DNA of 64,000 bases from Salinimonas iocasae (lineage in GTDB: Bacteria > Pseudomonadota > Gammaproteobacteria > Enterobacterales > Alteromonadaceae): assembly GCF_006228385.1 (NCBI RefSeq), contig NZ_CP039852.1:806001-870000 (forward strand), given 5' to 3'. Under the pieces are notes generated by a model. It saw nothing but the letters and a program-made list of their open reading frames with translations. It was not told where the DNA came from and ran no database searches. The position numbers and the translations under genes are program-made. Shown in pieces: positions 1 through 7,781 of this stretch (its first letter is position 1; the number at the start of each line of letters is the position of its first letter).

Positions 1-1
1 T

Positions 2-154
2 ACCGTGAACGAGTCGGTTACCCAGGATGAACTGCGTGAATATTGTCGGGAACACCTGACTAACTATAAGGTGCCAAAACATATCGAGGTGCTTGAAGAG
101 CTGCCCAAATCCACCGTTGGCAAGATCTTACGCCGTGAATTGCGTAAGCGCTAA
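2..154 (+). CDS. Acyl-CoA synthetase (AMP-forming), C-terminal end only
   Basis: Only the last 50 codons are inside the window. The reading frame ends in the classic C-terminal subdomain of ANL-superfamily acyl-CoA/acyl-AMP ligases: a [20 protein letters not shown] block followed by ILRRELRKR. The lysine in the [11 protein letters not shown] motif is the residue that in this family catalyses adenylate formation. The enzyme would activate a fatty or other organic acid to its CoA thioester in the cytoplasm. Together with the acyl-CoA dehydrogenase, MaoC hydratase and SDR downstream it fits a dedicated acyl-CoA catabolic cluster. The chain length or substrate cannot be told from this fragment. 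Confidence 0.85.
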   Translation, partial: TVNESVTQDELREYCREHLTNYKVPKHIEVLEELPKSTVGKILRRELRKR

Positions 155-172
155 GGTTTAAGGCCTCAGCGC

Positions 173-1030
173 TTATTCAGGTAAAAGCGGATGCCGATAA
201 CCCTGGGCATCCGCACCCGCGTGTTTCGCGGCGCTTTCAGGATAAAGCGTATTGATAGTAAGCCGCGGCTCTGAGACATAAGCTGTGGGACCCATAGCGC
301 CAACAGTCTGGCTGACACTGAAAAAACGTTCAGGCGAGCCATCTATCTGAAGTTCTACCCGAAAGCTGGCCATCGGATCCAGCTGCGCTGCTCGTCTGGC
401 CCAGTCATCAGGAACACCGGGGGTAGCGCACAATTGGGTCAGTCGCTGCTGCATCGCGTTATCTTGTGTAAGCAGCACATCCTGCTGAATGCTCATCAAA
501 ATTAGACACAGTGCATCGGTATAGGCTTTTGAGCCTGAGGTGGCATCGTGCAAGCTAAACAATAAATCAAAATGATTAGTCACACAGGCAAGGTGATGCT
601 CACCAATCAACCGGCTATAAAACGCAACCCAGCTTTCATTGACCATCAGAATATCGCCACTGCCGTCAATTAAGACCGTTGGGTGAGGATCTAATGCGCG
701 TAAGGTAAGTGCCATAGCTTTGCGCAACCACTTTAAATCGGCGGAGCGGAAGTCTGCTTTTTTTTCCTGCGCTCTGAATCCGGCGGCAATAAGTAAGTGG
801 TTACTGTCTCTTTCAAGCATGTCCAGTGCGACAGCGATAGCTTCAACCATCTCAAGGCTGGGTGACACATGGCTGTTTTCAAGCCGGCTGAGATGCCGGG
901 CAGATGAACCGGTGCGATAGGCGAGTTCTTCCTGACTAACCTGGTGCACACTGCGCCAGAAGCGAAGCAAACCGGAAAACGGTGAATCGTTATTAATTGA
1001 CGCATCAACGCGCATCTTTATTACCTGCAA
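173..1030 (-). CDS. XRE-family regulator with MmyB-like ligand-binding domain
   Basis: A 285-residue DNA-binding protein. Residues about 19-73 form a helix-turn-helix of the Cro/CI (XRE) type (SQEELAYRTGSSARHLSRLE). Residues about 105-275 resemble the MmyB-like, PAS-like ligand-binding domain found in actinobacterial and proteobacterial XRE regulators (for example PHPTVLIDGSGDILMVNESW, and DPMASFRVELQIDGSPERFF). Other members with this layout are often linked to fatty acyl or CoA metabolism, which suits the neighbours on both sides. It is transcribed divergently from the acyl-CoA dehydrogenase and the shared 160-bp gap holds a repeat/palindrome (1066-1104) that is its likely operator. The start could also be the internal Met at residue 6. 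The ligand is unknown. Confidence 0.85.
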   Translation of the reverse strand: MQVIKMRVDASINNDSPFSGLLRFWRSVHQVSQEELAYRTGSSARHLSRLENSHVSPSLEMVEAIAVALDMLERDSNHLLIAAGFRAQEKKADFRSADLKWLRKAMALTLRALDPHPTVLIDGSGDILMVNESWVAFYSRLIGEHHLACVTNHFDLLFSLHDATSGSKAYTDALCLILMSIQQDVLLTQDNAMQQRLTQLCATPGVPDDWARRAAQLDPMASFRVELQIDGSPERFFSVSQTVGAMGPTAYVSEPRLTINTLYPESAAKHAGADAQGYRHPLLPE

Positions 1031-1065
1031 AAGAATCTGAGGAAGCAGTCAGACGTTTATTCACA

Positions 1066-1104
1066 GACCTGACCTGACATGACCTGACCTGACATGTCAG
1101 GTCA
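1066..1104. promoter_or_regulatory. Tandem repeat plus 20-bp perfect palindrome, probable operator
   Basis: A 15-bp unit GACCTGACCTGACAT occurs twice head to tail (1066-1080, 1081-1095). The second unit runs into a perfect 20-bp palindrome, TGACCTGACATGTCAGGTCA, at 1085-1104. It lies between the divergent XRE regulator (start 1030) and the acyl-CoA dehydrogenase (start 1189). Dyad symmetry with reiterated half-sites is what a cooperative dimeric repressor would need. Assignment to the neighbouring regulator is inference. Confidence 0.7.
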
Positions 1105-1188
1105 TGTTATCTGTTGTTGGGTGGCGCAACAATACGCGCAGTTTATTAACGCATTTTACCAACCGCGCCCCGGCGCAATGAGGATACT

Positions 1189-2994
1189 ATGGCCGCATCG
1201 TTACTGAATGACCGCGATATCGCATTCATGTTGTATGAGCTGTTAGACGCAGAGTCACTGACCCGCCGCGAACGCTTCCGGGAGCACAGCAAAGAAACCT
1301 TTGAGGCAGCGATGGACACTGCCAGGAGTGTGGCCGAAAAATACCTGCTTCCAATACGACAGAAGACAGATCTGATCAGGCCAGAATTTGATGGTAAAGA
1401 TGCCCATCTTATTCCTGAAATTAAAACCGCGATGCAGGCGGTTATTGATGCCGGGCTGGCATCGGCTACCGCTGATTTTGATATGGGCGGGATGCAACTT
1501 CCCTCCACCATTGCCTGCGCGCTGAGTACCCACTTAACGGCAGCTGGCATGAGTACCATGGGATACACCACTCTGACTAACGCCAACGCCAATCTTATAG
1601 AAGCCCACGGTACTGCCGAACAAATTGAAAAGTGGGTCAGGCCAATGCGGGAAGGGCGCTTCACCGGAACGATGGCAATGACAGAGCCGGGCGCAGGCTC
1701 CGGCCTGGCTGACCTGATCACTAAAGCCGTACGTCAGGACGATGGCACGTATCGGATTACCGGTAATAAAGTTTATATTTCCGGGGGCGATCATGATTTG
1801 ACCGAAAACATTGTACACCTGGTACTGGCAAGGGTGCAGGGTGCACCGAAGGGCATCAAAGGCATATCACTATTTATCGTGCCTAAATTTCTGGTTGGCG
1901 ATAACGGCGAGATTGACGCGCGCAACGATGTCGCGCTGGCCGGGCTTTTTCATAAAATGGGCGGGCACGCGATTACCTCAACGTCCTTAAGCTTCGGTGA
2001 GAAAGACGGCGCGGTCGGATATCTGGTCGGCGAGGAAAATATGGGGCTGAGTTACATGTTCCATATGATGAATGAAGCGCGCTTATTTGTCGGAACCGGT
2101 GCCGCTGTCATGGCGCTTGCCGGTTATCAATATTCGCTGGACTACGCCAGGGAGCGTCCGCAGGGTAGACTGCTGGCAGAAAAGGACCCGCATTCTGCGC
2201 CAGTGAATATTATTGAACACAGTGATGTTAAGCGGATGCTTCTGGCTCAAAAAGCTTATGCAGAAGGCGCTCTGGCGTTATGTTTGTATGGTGCCAGATT
2301 GCATGATGATGAAAAAACTGCGCCCGAAGCAGAGCAAAGAGAACAGGCCCATCTGCTACTTGATTTTCTGACGCCGATTATCAAAACCTGGCCTTCTGAG
2401 TATGGGCTCAGGGCGAATCACTATGCTATTCAGGTTCTTGGAGGGGCCGGCTATACCAATGAGCATCCGGTAGAAATGTTTTACCGGGAAAACCGGTTGA
2501 ATCCGATACATGAAGGTACAACGGGTATCCAGTCGATGGATTTGTTAGGGCGTAAAGTTCCCCGTAACCAGTTTGCAGGATATAAAGCATGCATCAAGGC
2601 CATCACTGAAACTATCATTGCAGCGAAAAATGTCGCTGGCCTTGAAGACTATGCTGATACGCTTGAAAAAGCGTTAAAAACGTTGGATGACACTACTCAA
2701 ACTGTGTTGGGCGCATCCCGGTCGATGAACATTGATGCAGCATTCTCAAATTCTGTGAAGTACCTTGATGTATTCGGACACGTCGTCGTTGCCTGGATGT
2801 GGTTAAAACAGGGGCTGGTGGCGCAACGCGCCCTTGATACCCCCCTGCATGATAGCGATGAGGCCTTTTATCGCGGTAAGATTCAGGCTATGCGTTTTTT
2901 CTTTGTGAGTGAGCTACCTGAAATCAATCACTGGGCAACGCTGGTGCGAGAGCTGGATACGACCAATTTCGATATGCAACCGGAATGGTTCTGA
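1189..2994 (+). CDS. Acyl-CoA dehydrogenase with C-terminal extension
   Basis: A 601-residue FAD-dependent acyl-CoA dehydrogenase, longer than the classic 380-residue enzymes and typical of the roughly 600-residue subfamily with an added C-terminal helical domain. The flavin/substrate signature MAMTEPGAGSGL is near residue 165. The C-terminal catalytic region contains QVLGGAGYTNEHPVEMFYR and HEGTTGIQSMDLLGRK, where the Glu of HEGT is the expected catalytic base. It would introduce the trans-2 double bond into an acyl-CoA. The ATG at 1189 is preceded by GAGG at a sensible distance. The gene is followed 19 bp later by the MaoC hydratase, so the two are probably co-transcribed. The 191-codon antisense reading frame over it is a coding shadow. 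Confidence 0.93.
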   Translation: MAASLLNDRDIAFMLYELLDAESLTRRERFREHSKETFEAAMDTARSVAEKYLLPIRQKTDLIRPEFDGKDAHLIPEIKTAMQAVIDAGLASATADFDMGGMQLPSTIACALSTHLTAAGMSTMGYTTLTNANANLIEAHGTAEQIEKWVRPMREGRFTGTMAMTEPGAGSGLADLITKAVRQDDGTYRITGNKVYISGGDHDLTENIVHLVLARVQGAPKGIKGISLFIVPKFLVGDNGEIDARNDVALAGLFHKMGGHAITSTSLSFGEKDGAVGYLVGEENMGLSYMFHMMNEARLFVGTGAAVMALAGYQYSLDYARERPQGRLLAEKDPHSAPVNIIEHSDVKRMLLAQKAYAEGALALCLYGARLHDDEKTAPEAEQREQAHLLLDFLTPIIKTWPSEYGLRANHYAIQVLGGAGYTNEHPVEMFYRENRLNPIHEGTTGIQSMDLLGRKVPRNQFAGYKACIKAITETIIAAKNVAGLEDYADTLEKALKTLDDTTQTVLGASRSMNIDAAFSNSVKYLDVFGHVVVAWMWLKQGLVAQRALDTPLHDSDEAFYRGKIQAMRFFFVSELPEINHWATLVRELDTTNFDMQPEWF

Positions 2995-3013
2995 AAATAG
3001 GATAACGCCCATT

Positions 3014-3493
3014 ATGCAAACTGTTACACGCGAAGCGCTATTGGCAAGTGCCGGTCAAACTCTGCCAGTCACAGACTGGTTTACTATTACCCAGTCGCAG
3101 ATAGACAACTTTGCTGACTGTACCCACGATCACCAGTTTATTCATATTGACGCTGAAAAGGCTGCCCGGACACCCTTTGGCAGCACCATCGCACACGGAT
3201 TTCTGAGCTTATCGATGCTGTCTTATTTTGCGCAGTCCTTCGGGTTGCAGGCCGAAGGAGCGGTAATGGGAATAAACTATGGATTGAACAAAGTCAGGTT
3301 TATTACACCGGTTAAGGTGGACAGCCGTATTCGCTGTCATGCCAGCGTCGCGGAAGTAAGCCAGCCAAATCCTCAACAAATTTTTGTGACCTATGACATT
3401 ACTATTGAGCTTGAGGGCAGTGATAAACCAGCCCTGGTAGCACAATGGATTGGCGTTCAGGTTATTGATAATAACAATCAGCAGGAAAGTTAA
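3014..3493 (+). CDS. MaoC-family (R)-specific enoyl-CoA hydratase
   Basis: A 159-residue single hot-dog protein. The hydratase-2 signature is present: FADCTHDHQFIHID, containing the Asp/His catalytic pair, followed by GSTIAHGFLSLSML. It would add water to the enoyl-CoA made by the preceding dehydrogenase and give a (3R)-hydroxyacyl-CoA. The ATG at 3014 is chosen because the family starts a few residues before the conserved region; the open frame upstream overlaps the dehydrogenase and is not conserved-looking. Its stop codon overlaps the start of the SDR gene (TAATG), which indicates translational coupling. Confidence 0.92.
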   Translation: MQTVTREALLASAGQTLPVTDWFTITQSQIDNFADCTHDHQFIHIDAEKAARTPFGSTIAHGFLSLSMLSYFAQSFGLQAEGAVMGINYGLNKVRFITPVKVDSRIRCHASVAEVSQPNPQQIFVTYDITIELEGSDKPALVAQWIGVQVIDNNNQQES

Positions 3494-4410
3494 TGACAAT
3501 TTCATATGAAGGGCAAGTGGCCATTGTAACGGGCGCCGGTAATGGATTAGGTAAAACCCATGCGCTGAAATTGGCCGCGCGTGGAGCAAAAGTCATTGTA
3601 AATGATTTCGGTGGCGCCAGAGACGGCACCGGCGGTTCATCTGCTGCCGCGGAGGCGGTTGTTGCTCAGATAAAAGAAGCGGGTGGCGAGGCAATTGCCA
3701 ACGGCGCTAATGTCGCTGAGTTCTCGCAGGTACAGCAGATGGTAGATGCTGCTATGAATGCCTGGGGGCGTGTAGATATTCTTATTAATAACGCCGGCAT
3801 ACTACGTGATAAGTCCTTCGCCAAAATGGCGCTTGATGACTTTAAGACAGTGATGGATGTGCATGTTATGGGGTCGGTCAACTGCACCAAAGCCGTGTGG
3901 GATATTATGCGCGAGCAGCAGTACGGGCGAATCGTAATGACTACCTCTTCAAGTGGACTGTACGGCAACTTTGGTCAGGCGAATTATGGTGCTGCTAAAA
4001 TGGCTGTGATCGGCCTGATGAACACGCTGGTTCTGGAAGGGGCGAAGTATGGTATTCGGATAAATGCTCTGGCGCCTACTGCCGGGACCCGGATGACCGA
4101 GGATTTATTACCGCCAGAAGTTTTCGGACTACTGACCACTGAAGCTGTGACTGCCGGCGCGCTGACGCTGTGTGACAAAGACGCACCTAACCGCATGATT
4201 TTATGCGCCGGCGTTGGCGGCTATTCAGTAGCCCGTATTGTGGAAACTGACGGTATATTCCTTCCTGAGTCAGAACAGCAGCCGGAAGTAGTCAGAGCGC
4301 AAATGGAGGAGATTGAAGATTCCGAAGGACAACAAGCGCTGCGTGCTGGCGGTGAACAAGGAGAAAAGTTTCTCAAAAAGGCAATGGCATTTATGCAGTC
4401 CCAGTGCTGA
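3493..4410 (+). CDS. SDR-family (3R)-hydroxyacyl-CoA dehydrogenase-like protein
   Basis: A 305-residue classical short-chain dehydrogenase. Visible motifs are the Rossmann TGAGNGLG near residue 15, NNAG near residue 98, the catalytic serine region (TTSSSGLYGN) and the YGAAK active-site Tyr/Lys. The NDFGGARDGTG stretch after strand 2 is the pattern of the SDR half of peroxisomal multifunctional enzyme type 2, which oxidises (3R)-hydroxyacyl-CoA. This matches the upstream MaoC protein, so dehydrogenase, hydratase and SDR together make three consecutive beta-oxidation steps through the R-hydroxy intermediate. A thiolase is not in the window. Its start overlaps the hydratase stop by one base. Confidence 0.9.
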   Translation: MTISYEGQVAIVTGAGNGLGKTHALKLAARGAKVIVNDFGGARDGTGGSSAAAEAVVAQIKEAGGEAIANGANVAEFSQVQQMVDAAMNAWGRVDILINNAGILRDKSFAKMALDDFKTVMDVHVMGSVNCTKAVWDIMREQQYGRIVMTTSSSGLYGNFGQANYGAAKMAVIGLMNTLVLEGAKYGIRINALAPTAGTRMTEDLLPPEVFGLLTTEAVTAGALTLCDKDAPNRMILCAGVGGYSVARIVETDGIFLPESEQQPEVVRAQMEEIEDSEGQQALRAGGEQGEKFLKKAMAFMQSQC

Positions 4411-4563
4411 TACTTCGTTCGGGCACGGTATATCAATGGCGCTGCACCCTGAGGCTGAAGCGAATGGTGCTGTTCAAATTGCGGCGGTATTTGTATGATT
4501 TCCTTCCTGAAGATAAGCGCAACATATTGTTTGTGTAAGAAATTACTGTAAAAGGAAACAAAG

Positions 4564-4905
4564 ATGAAAGCAGGGAAATTATTAATTGCCGGTTTGATGG
4601 CAGGGATATTATCTGCATGTGGTGGCCACGGCTACGAAGGCACCTGGAAAGCAACATCGGATAATGCGATGCTGGAAAAGCTAATCAATCAGGCTGGCGG
4701 CGGCACAATGGTTATTGGCGAAGACTATATCGAAGCAAACGGACAGCGAAATCAGGTTGATGACATCTTCACCCGTGAAAGCGCTGGTAAGCAATACCTG
4801 GTATTTGCAAAAGATGGTGAGGAGCAGGTCTTCGAAATTAATGACGAGGATAATCTGGAGATTGGCCAGATGGGTGTAACATTAACCTATACCCGCGCTG
4901 ACTAA
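4564..4905 (+). CDS. Small secreted lipoprotein, unknown function
   Basis: A 113-residue protein with a lipoprotein signal peptide: MKAGKL, a hydrophobic stretch, then the lipobox LSAC near residue 19. It should be lipidated at that Cys and anchored in a membrane. The remainder (about 94 residues) is acidic and likely beta-rich, with no recognised domain. An AAAGGA ribosome-binding site precedes the ATG. It stands alone, between the SDR gene and a convergent pilin gene, with a hairpin after the stop. Confidence 0.75.
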   Translation: MKAGKLLIAGLMAGILSACGGHGYEGTWKATSDNAMLEKLINQAGGGTMVIGEDYIEANGQRNQVDDIFTRESAGKQYLVFAKDGEEQVFEINDEDNLEIGQMGVTLTYTRAD

Positions 4906-4915
4906 TTAAAGGCAC

Positions 4916-4935
4916 GCGCTGGCCCTCGCCAGCGC
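4916..4935. terminator. Hairpin between convergent genes
   Basis: GCGCTGGC (4916-4923) pairs perfectly with GCCAGCGC (4928-4935) around a 4-nt loop. It sits just after the lipoprotein stop and before the stop of the convergent pilE, so it can act on both strands, although there is no strong T-tract. Confidence 0.6.
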
Positions 4936-4964
4936 TTAGTGTCTTAAAACAACGTACAGATGGG

Positions 4965-5351
4965 TTACCAGCAGCCTGCCGGTAGTTTATTCATAGATTG
5001 GTCCAGGCTCAGCGATGTACAGCCTGTATCACCTGTCTGCCCACCTTTTGCTGCTGCACTTAATGTATACGTTGTGGCAGTCGCGTTACTCACGGTGAAG
5101 GTATAAAATTCAGAAGTTGGCATGCCGATTTCGCCGGTAGCGGCATAGCTATTATTCTCAAGTCGGTAAGATTCCTGCTGCATTTTCAATTGCAACAGCG
5201 CGTTCTGTGCATCCGCGCGTCGGGCATTGGTAAGGTGGGACTGGTAACTGGGAATCGCAATGGTTGCAATAATCCCTGCTATAGCGACCACAATCATCAG
5301 CTCGACCAGTGTCCAGCCTCCATCTTGTTTTTTGAACTTTGCGTGCTTCAT
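4965..5351 (-). CDS. pilE: Type IV (minor) prepilin, PilE-like
   Basis: A 128-residue prepilin. The leader MKHAKFKKQDGG is followed by WTLVELMIVVAIAGIIATI, a class III signal: cleavage after the second Gly, with Glu at mature position 5. The mature first residue is Trp instead of the usual Phe. The C-terminal part carries two cysteines (GCTSLSL and PAGCW) that probably form the pilin D-loop disulphide. The protein would be processed by PilD and assembled into the type IV pilus. It is on the opposite strand from, and divergent to, the fimT-pilW-pilX-pilV group, whereas pilE is more often the last gene of such clusters. Confidence 0.85.
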   Translation of the reverse strand: MKHAKFKKQDGGWTLVELMIVVAIAGIIATIAIPSYQSHLTNARRADAQNALLQLKMQQESYRLENNSYAATGEIGMPTSEFYTFTVSNATATTYTLSAAAKGGQTGDTGCTSLSLDQSMNKLPAGCW

Positions 5352-5503
5352 ACGTGAACATCACTTCTAATACTTAGGTTAGGAAAAATTTCGCTTAGTA
5401 TACTTCCTAAGAACCTGAACGTTTCTTTTTTGAGAACACAGAGCATAGACCACATTCCGCTGGAATAAGGTTTCAGGATTTATCCGAAGGTATAGGTGTC
5501 AGG

Positions 5504-6028
5504 GTGAGTAATCAAAAAGGGCTGTCTTTACTGGAACTCATGATAGCAGTCGCTATCGTTGCCATCGTCGTTACGCTTGGCGCGCCGGCTATATCTGATG
5601 TCCAGCGTAGTGCGGCACTGTCCGGTGCTGTTGAAAATGTGTATTTCGGTATGCAGCAGGCGCGCAGTCATGCTGTGCGTCAGTCGGCAGATATCCAGGT
5701 AGACTTTACTGCTGGCCAGAATTGGTGTGTAGGTACTACGGATCAAACAGATTGTGATTGTGCCGTAGCAAACAGTTGTACGGTGGATGGTGTTGAAAAT
5801 GTCCTGCGAGGCCAGGATTTCCCGGGCGTCACGTTGCCCGCACTTACTTTTGGCACGGATAATCAGACGACATTTGATGGTACCCGCGGCCTGACATTGA
5901 ATAACAGTGGTTCAGCCAATTTTTCTAATGGTACAGATACCGTCCGCATCAATTTAAATGAAGTTGGCAGGGTTCAAATCTGCGTGGTCTCCGGCGATCT
6001 GGGAGGTTATCCATCATGCGCAAGCTAA
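5504..6028 (+). CDS. fimT: FimT/GspH-type minor prepilin
   Basis: A 174-residue prepilin with MSNQKG followed by LSLLELMIAVAIVAIVVTL, matching the prepilin peptidase site with Glu5. The following region has the FimT/GspH pattern (AALSGAVENVYFGMQQARSHA). Cysteine pairs occur late in the protein (QTDCDCAVANSC, and CVVSGDLGGYPSC). It probably starts at a GTG, since no ATG lies upstream of the leader. Its end overlaps the start of pilW by 13 bases. Confidence 0.87.
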   Translation: MSNQKGLSLLELMIAVAIVAIVVTLGAPAISDVQRSAALSGAVENVYFGMQQARSHAVRQSADIQVDFTAGQNWCVGTTDQTDCDCAVANSCTVDGVENVLRGQDFPGVTLPALTFGTDNQTTFDGTRGLTLNNSGSANFSNGTDTVRINLNEVGRVQICVVSGDLGGYPSCAS

Positions 6029-6645
6029 ACGCACAGCACGGCTTTACTCTGGTTGAGTTAATGATAGGCATGGCACTGGGTATTGCTGCGCTTACCGCGT
6101 TGGGATCCCTGGTGGGATATGGCGTGGGCGTTAATGTTAACCTATTAAAAAGCGCACGGGTAAACGAAGAATCCTCTGTGGTCCTCTCCCTTTTGCAGCG
6201 AGACATCCGGCGGGCCGGTTATTCAGGTGACACGGTAGCGATGCTTACCGATCCTGCAGCCAATCCGTCTGACTTCTCAGATTCACTGGTTATCAGTGCA
6301 TATACCGGCGAGGCTGCTGGTAGCTGCATTCTTTTTTCTTACGATGCCAACGACAATGGCGTGCTGGACTCAACCGGAGACAGTGAAAATTTTGGTTACA
6401 GACTGCGAGGGCAAACGGTAGAAATGCGTCAGAATAACCTGACCTGCACGCAGGACGGCTGGCTACCGCTCACAGATAACAGCATCGTTCTTGTGGAAAG
6501 GCTGTCGTTCACTATGGGGCAGACGCTCAGCAATAATATTCCGACCACGTCAATTACCATCAATCTGCAGGCTGAACTTGAAGCCAATACTGATATATCA
6601 CGTCAGTTCACAACTGAAGTACTGGTGAGAAATTATGATGGATAA
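6016..6645 (+). CDS. pilW: PilW-type minor prepilin
   Basis: A 209-residue prepilin with the leader MRKLNAQHG and FTLVELMIGMALGIAALTAL. The PilW family pattern follows (SVVLSLLQRDIRRAGYSGD). The end overlaps the start of pilX by 11 bases, indicating tight translational coupling. PilW is part of the minor pilin priming complex at the pilus tip. Confidence 0.88.
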   Translation: MRKLNAQHGFTLVELMIGMALGIAALTALGSLVGYGVGVNVNLLKSARVNEESSVVLSLLQRDIRRAGYSGDTVAMLTDPAANPSDFSDSLVISAYTGEAAGSCILFSYDANDNGVLDSTGDSENFGYRLRGQTVEMRQNNLTCTQDGWLPLTDNSIVLVERLSFTMGQTLSNNIPTTSITINLQAELEANTDISRQFTTEVLVRNYDG

Positions 6646-7768
6646 AACCGCTACTTTTGTCAGGCCTGCCCAGCAGCGCGGTGCCATGATGCTTACTGCA
6701 GTTTTATTGCTGCTGATACTGGTTACATTAGTGACTTTGTCTACCGGTCGGGTAAAGTCCTTCGAGCACAAAATTATACTTAACGCGCAAAACTATCAGC
6801 TTGCCTTCAGTAGCGCTGAGGCTGGTCTGGCACGTGCTATTAGCCGGTTGACCGAAGATCCGGGATGGGATGGTTCTGAAATTACCGGAACCTTACCGGG
6901 GCAGGGCAGTTACAGTGTCCAGGGTGTCAGACAAACCATTACAAGACAGTCCACCGTGCTGCAACTGGTGACGCTCACCGCGCAGGGAAGCTCGCCTGAT
7001 TCATTATCTAACGTCGATCAGCAGCAACAGGTGATTCAGTATTCTGTTCTGGCCAACCCACCCGATGTACCGCTGATTGTTGCAGGTGGTCTAGGCGTGA
7101 GCGGTAACTTTGAGGTGGTGGCTAATCCTAATGGTGGTGGGGAAGGCGTGCCTTTATCTATCTGGACCGACAAACCCGTCAACATGCAAAGTGGTAGTGG
7201 TACCACCTGTGGATTACAGGAGTTCAGTGAAGGTAACTGCTCAACCTCACCGTATTCTGAAAAAGGCTTTAAAGACCTCGATATCCTGGATGATGACGCT
7301 AATTTCCCGCCAGACATGATGGAGTATCTTTTCAATATACCAGAGCCTGAATGGCCAACATTGCGCGCGGACGCCGATCTCAGACTGACTGACTGCAGCT
7401 CGCTGGGGCCGTCTTCAACCGGTTTATTGTGGGTAGATGGCGATTGTACTGTGAATTCAAATACCACCATCGGCAGCCCGGATGATCCGGTAGTTCTGGT
7501 CATCGCTGACGGTAATTTGAAAATGAACGGTGGTGCGCAAATCAACGGTATGGTTTTTCCGTTTCGTAAGCCTACTACAGTAGCAGATTTTGACATCGAT
7601 ATGGTCGGTAGCGCGCGGGTTAACGGCGTAGTTGCCTCAAACCATCCGGTAGGAAATTCTGGCGGTACCTACAACTCCGTTTACGATGCAGAGGTACTAC
7701 AGGGCCTGCGTCTGAGCGATGCGTTTCAACGGGTAGCCATTGTTCCTGGAAGCTGGCGGGATTTTTAG
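6635..7768 (+). CDS. pilX: PilX-type minor pilus assembly protein
   Basis: A 377-residue protein with a PilX N-terminal motif (RGAMMLTAVLLLLILVTLV then STGRVKSFEHKIILNAQNYQ). As in other PilX/GspK-like members the glycine before the helix is present but mature Glu5 is absent. The family is usually 170-200 residues; this one carries about 180 extra residues at the C-terminus with a Gly/Asn-rich region, so it is a large variant. ATG at 6635 or 6638 are both possible. It lies between pilW and the long pilV. Confidence 0.82.
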   Translation: MMDKTATFVRPAQQRGAMMLTAVLLLLILVTLVTLSTGRVKSFEHKIILNAQNYQLAFSSAEAGLARAISRLTEDPGWDGSEITGTLPGQGSYSVQGVRQTITRQSTVLQLVTLTAQGSSPDSLSNVDQQQQVIQYSVLANPPDVPLIVAGGLGVSGNFEVVANPNGGGEGVPLSIWTDKPVNMQSGSGTTCGLQEFSEGNCSTSPYSEKGFKDLDILDDDANFPPDMMEYLFNIPEPEWPTLRADADLRLTDCSSLGPSSTGLLWVDGDCTVNSNTTIGSPDDPVVLVIADGNLKMNGGAQINGMVFPFRKPTTVADFDIDMVGSARVNGVVASNHPVGNSGGTYNSVYDAEVLQGLRLSDAFQRVAIVPGSWRDF

Positions 7769-7781
7769 GAGTACTAACGTG

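Noticed and set aside
1146..1721. Long antisense reading frame (191 codons) over the acyl-CoA dehydrogenase
   Set aside because: It mirrors the codon pattern of a well-supported gene and has no recognisable domain or start context.
7036..7596. 186-codon minus-strand frame within pilX
   Set aside because: Shadow of pilX coding; no family similarity or ribosome-binding site.
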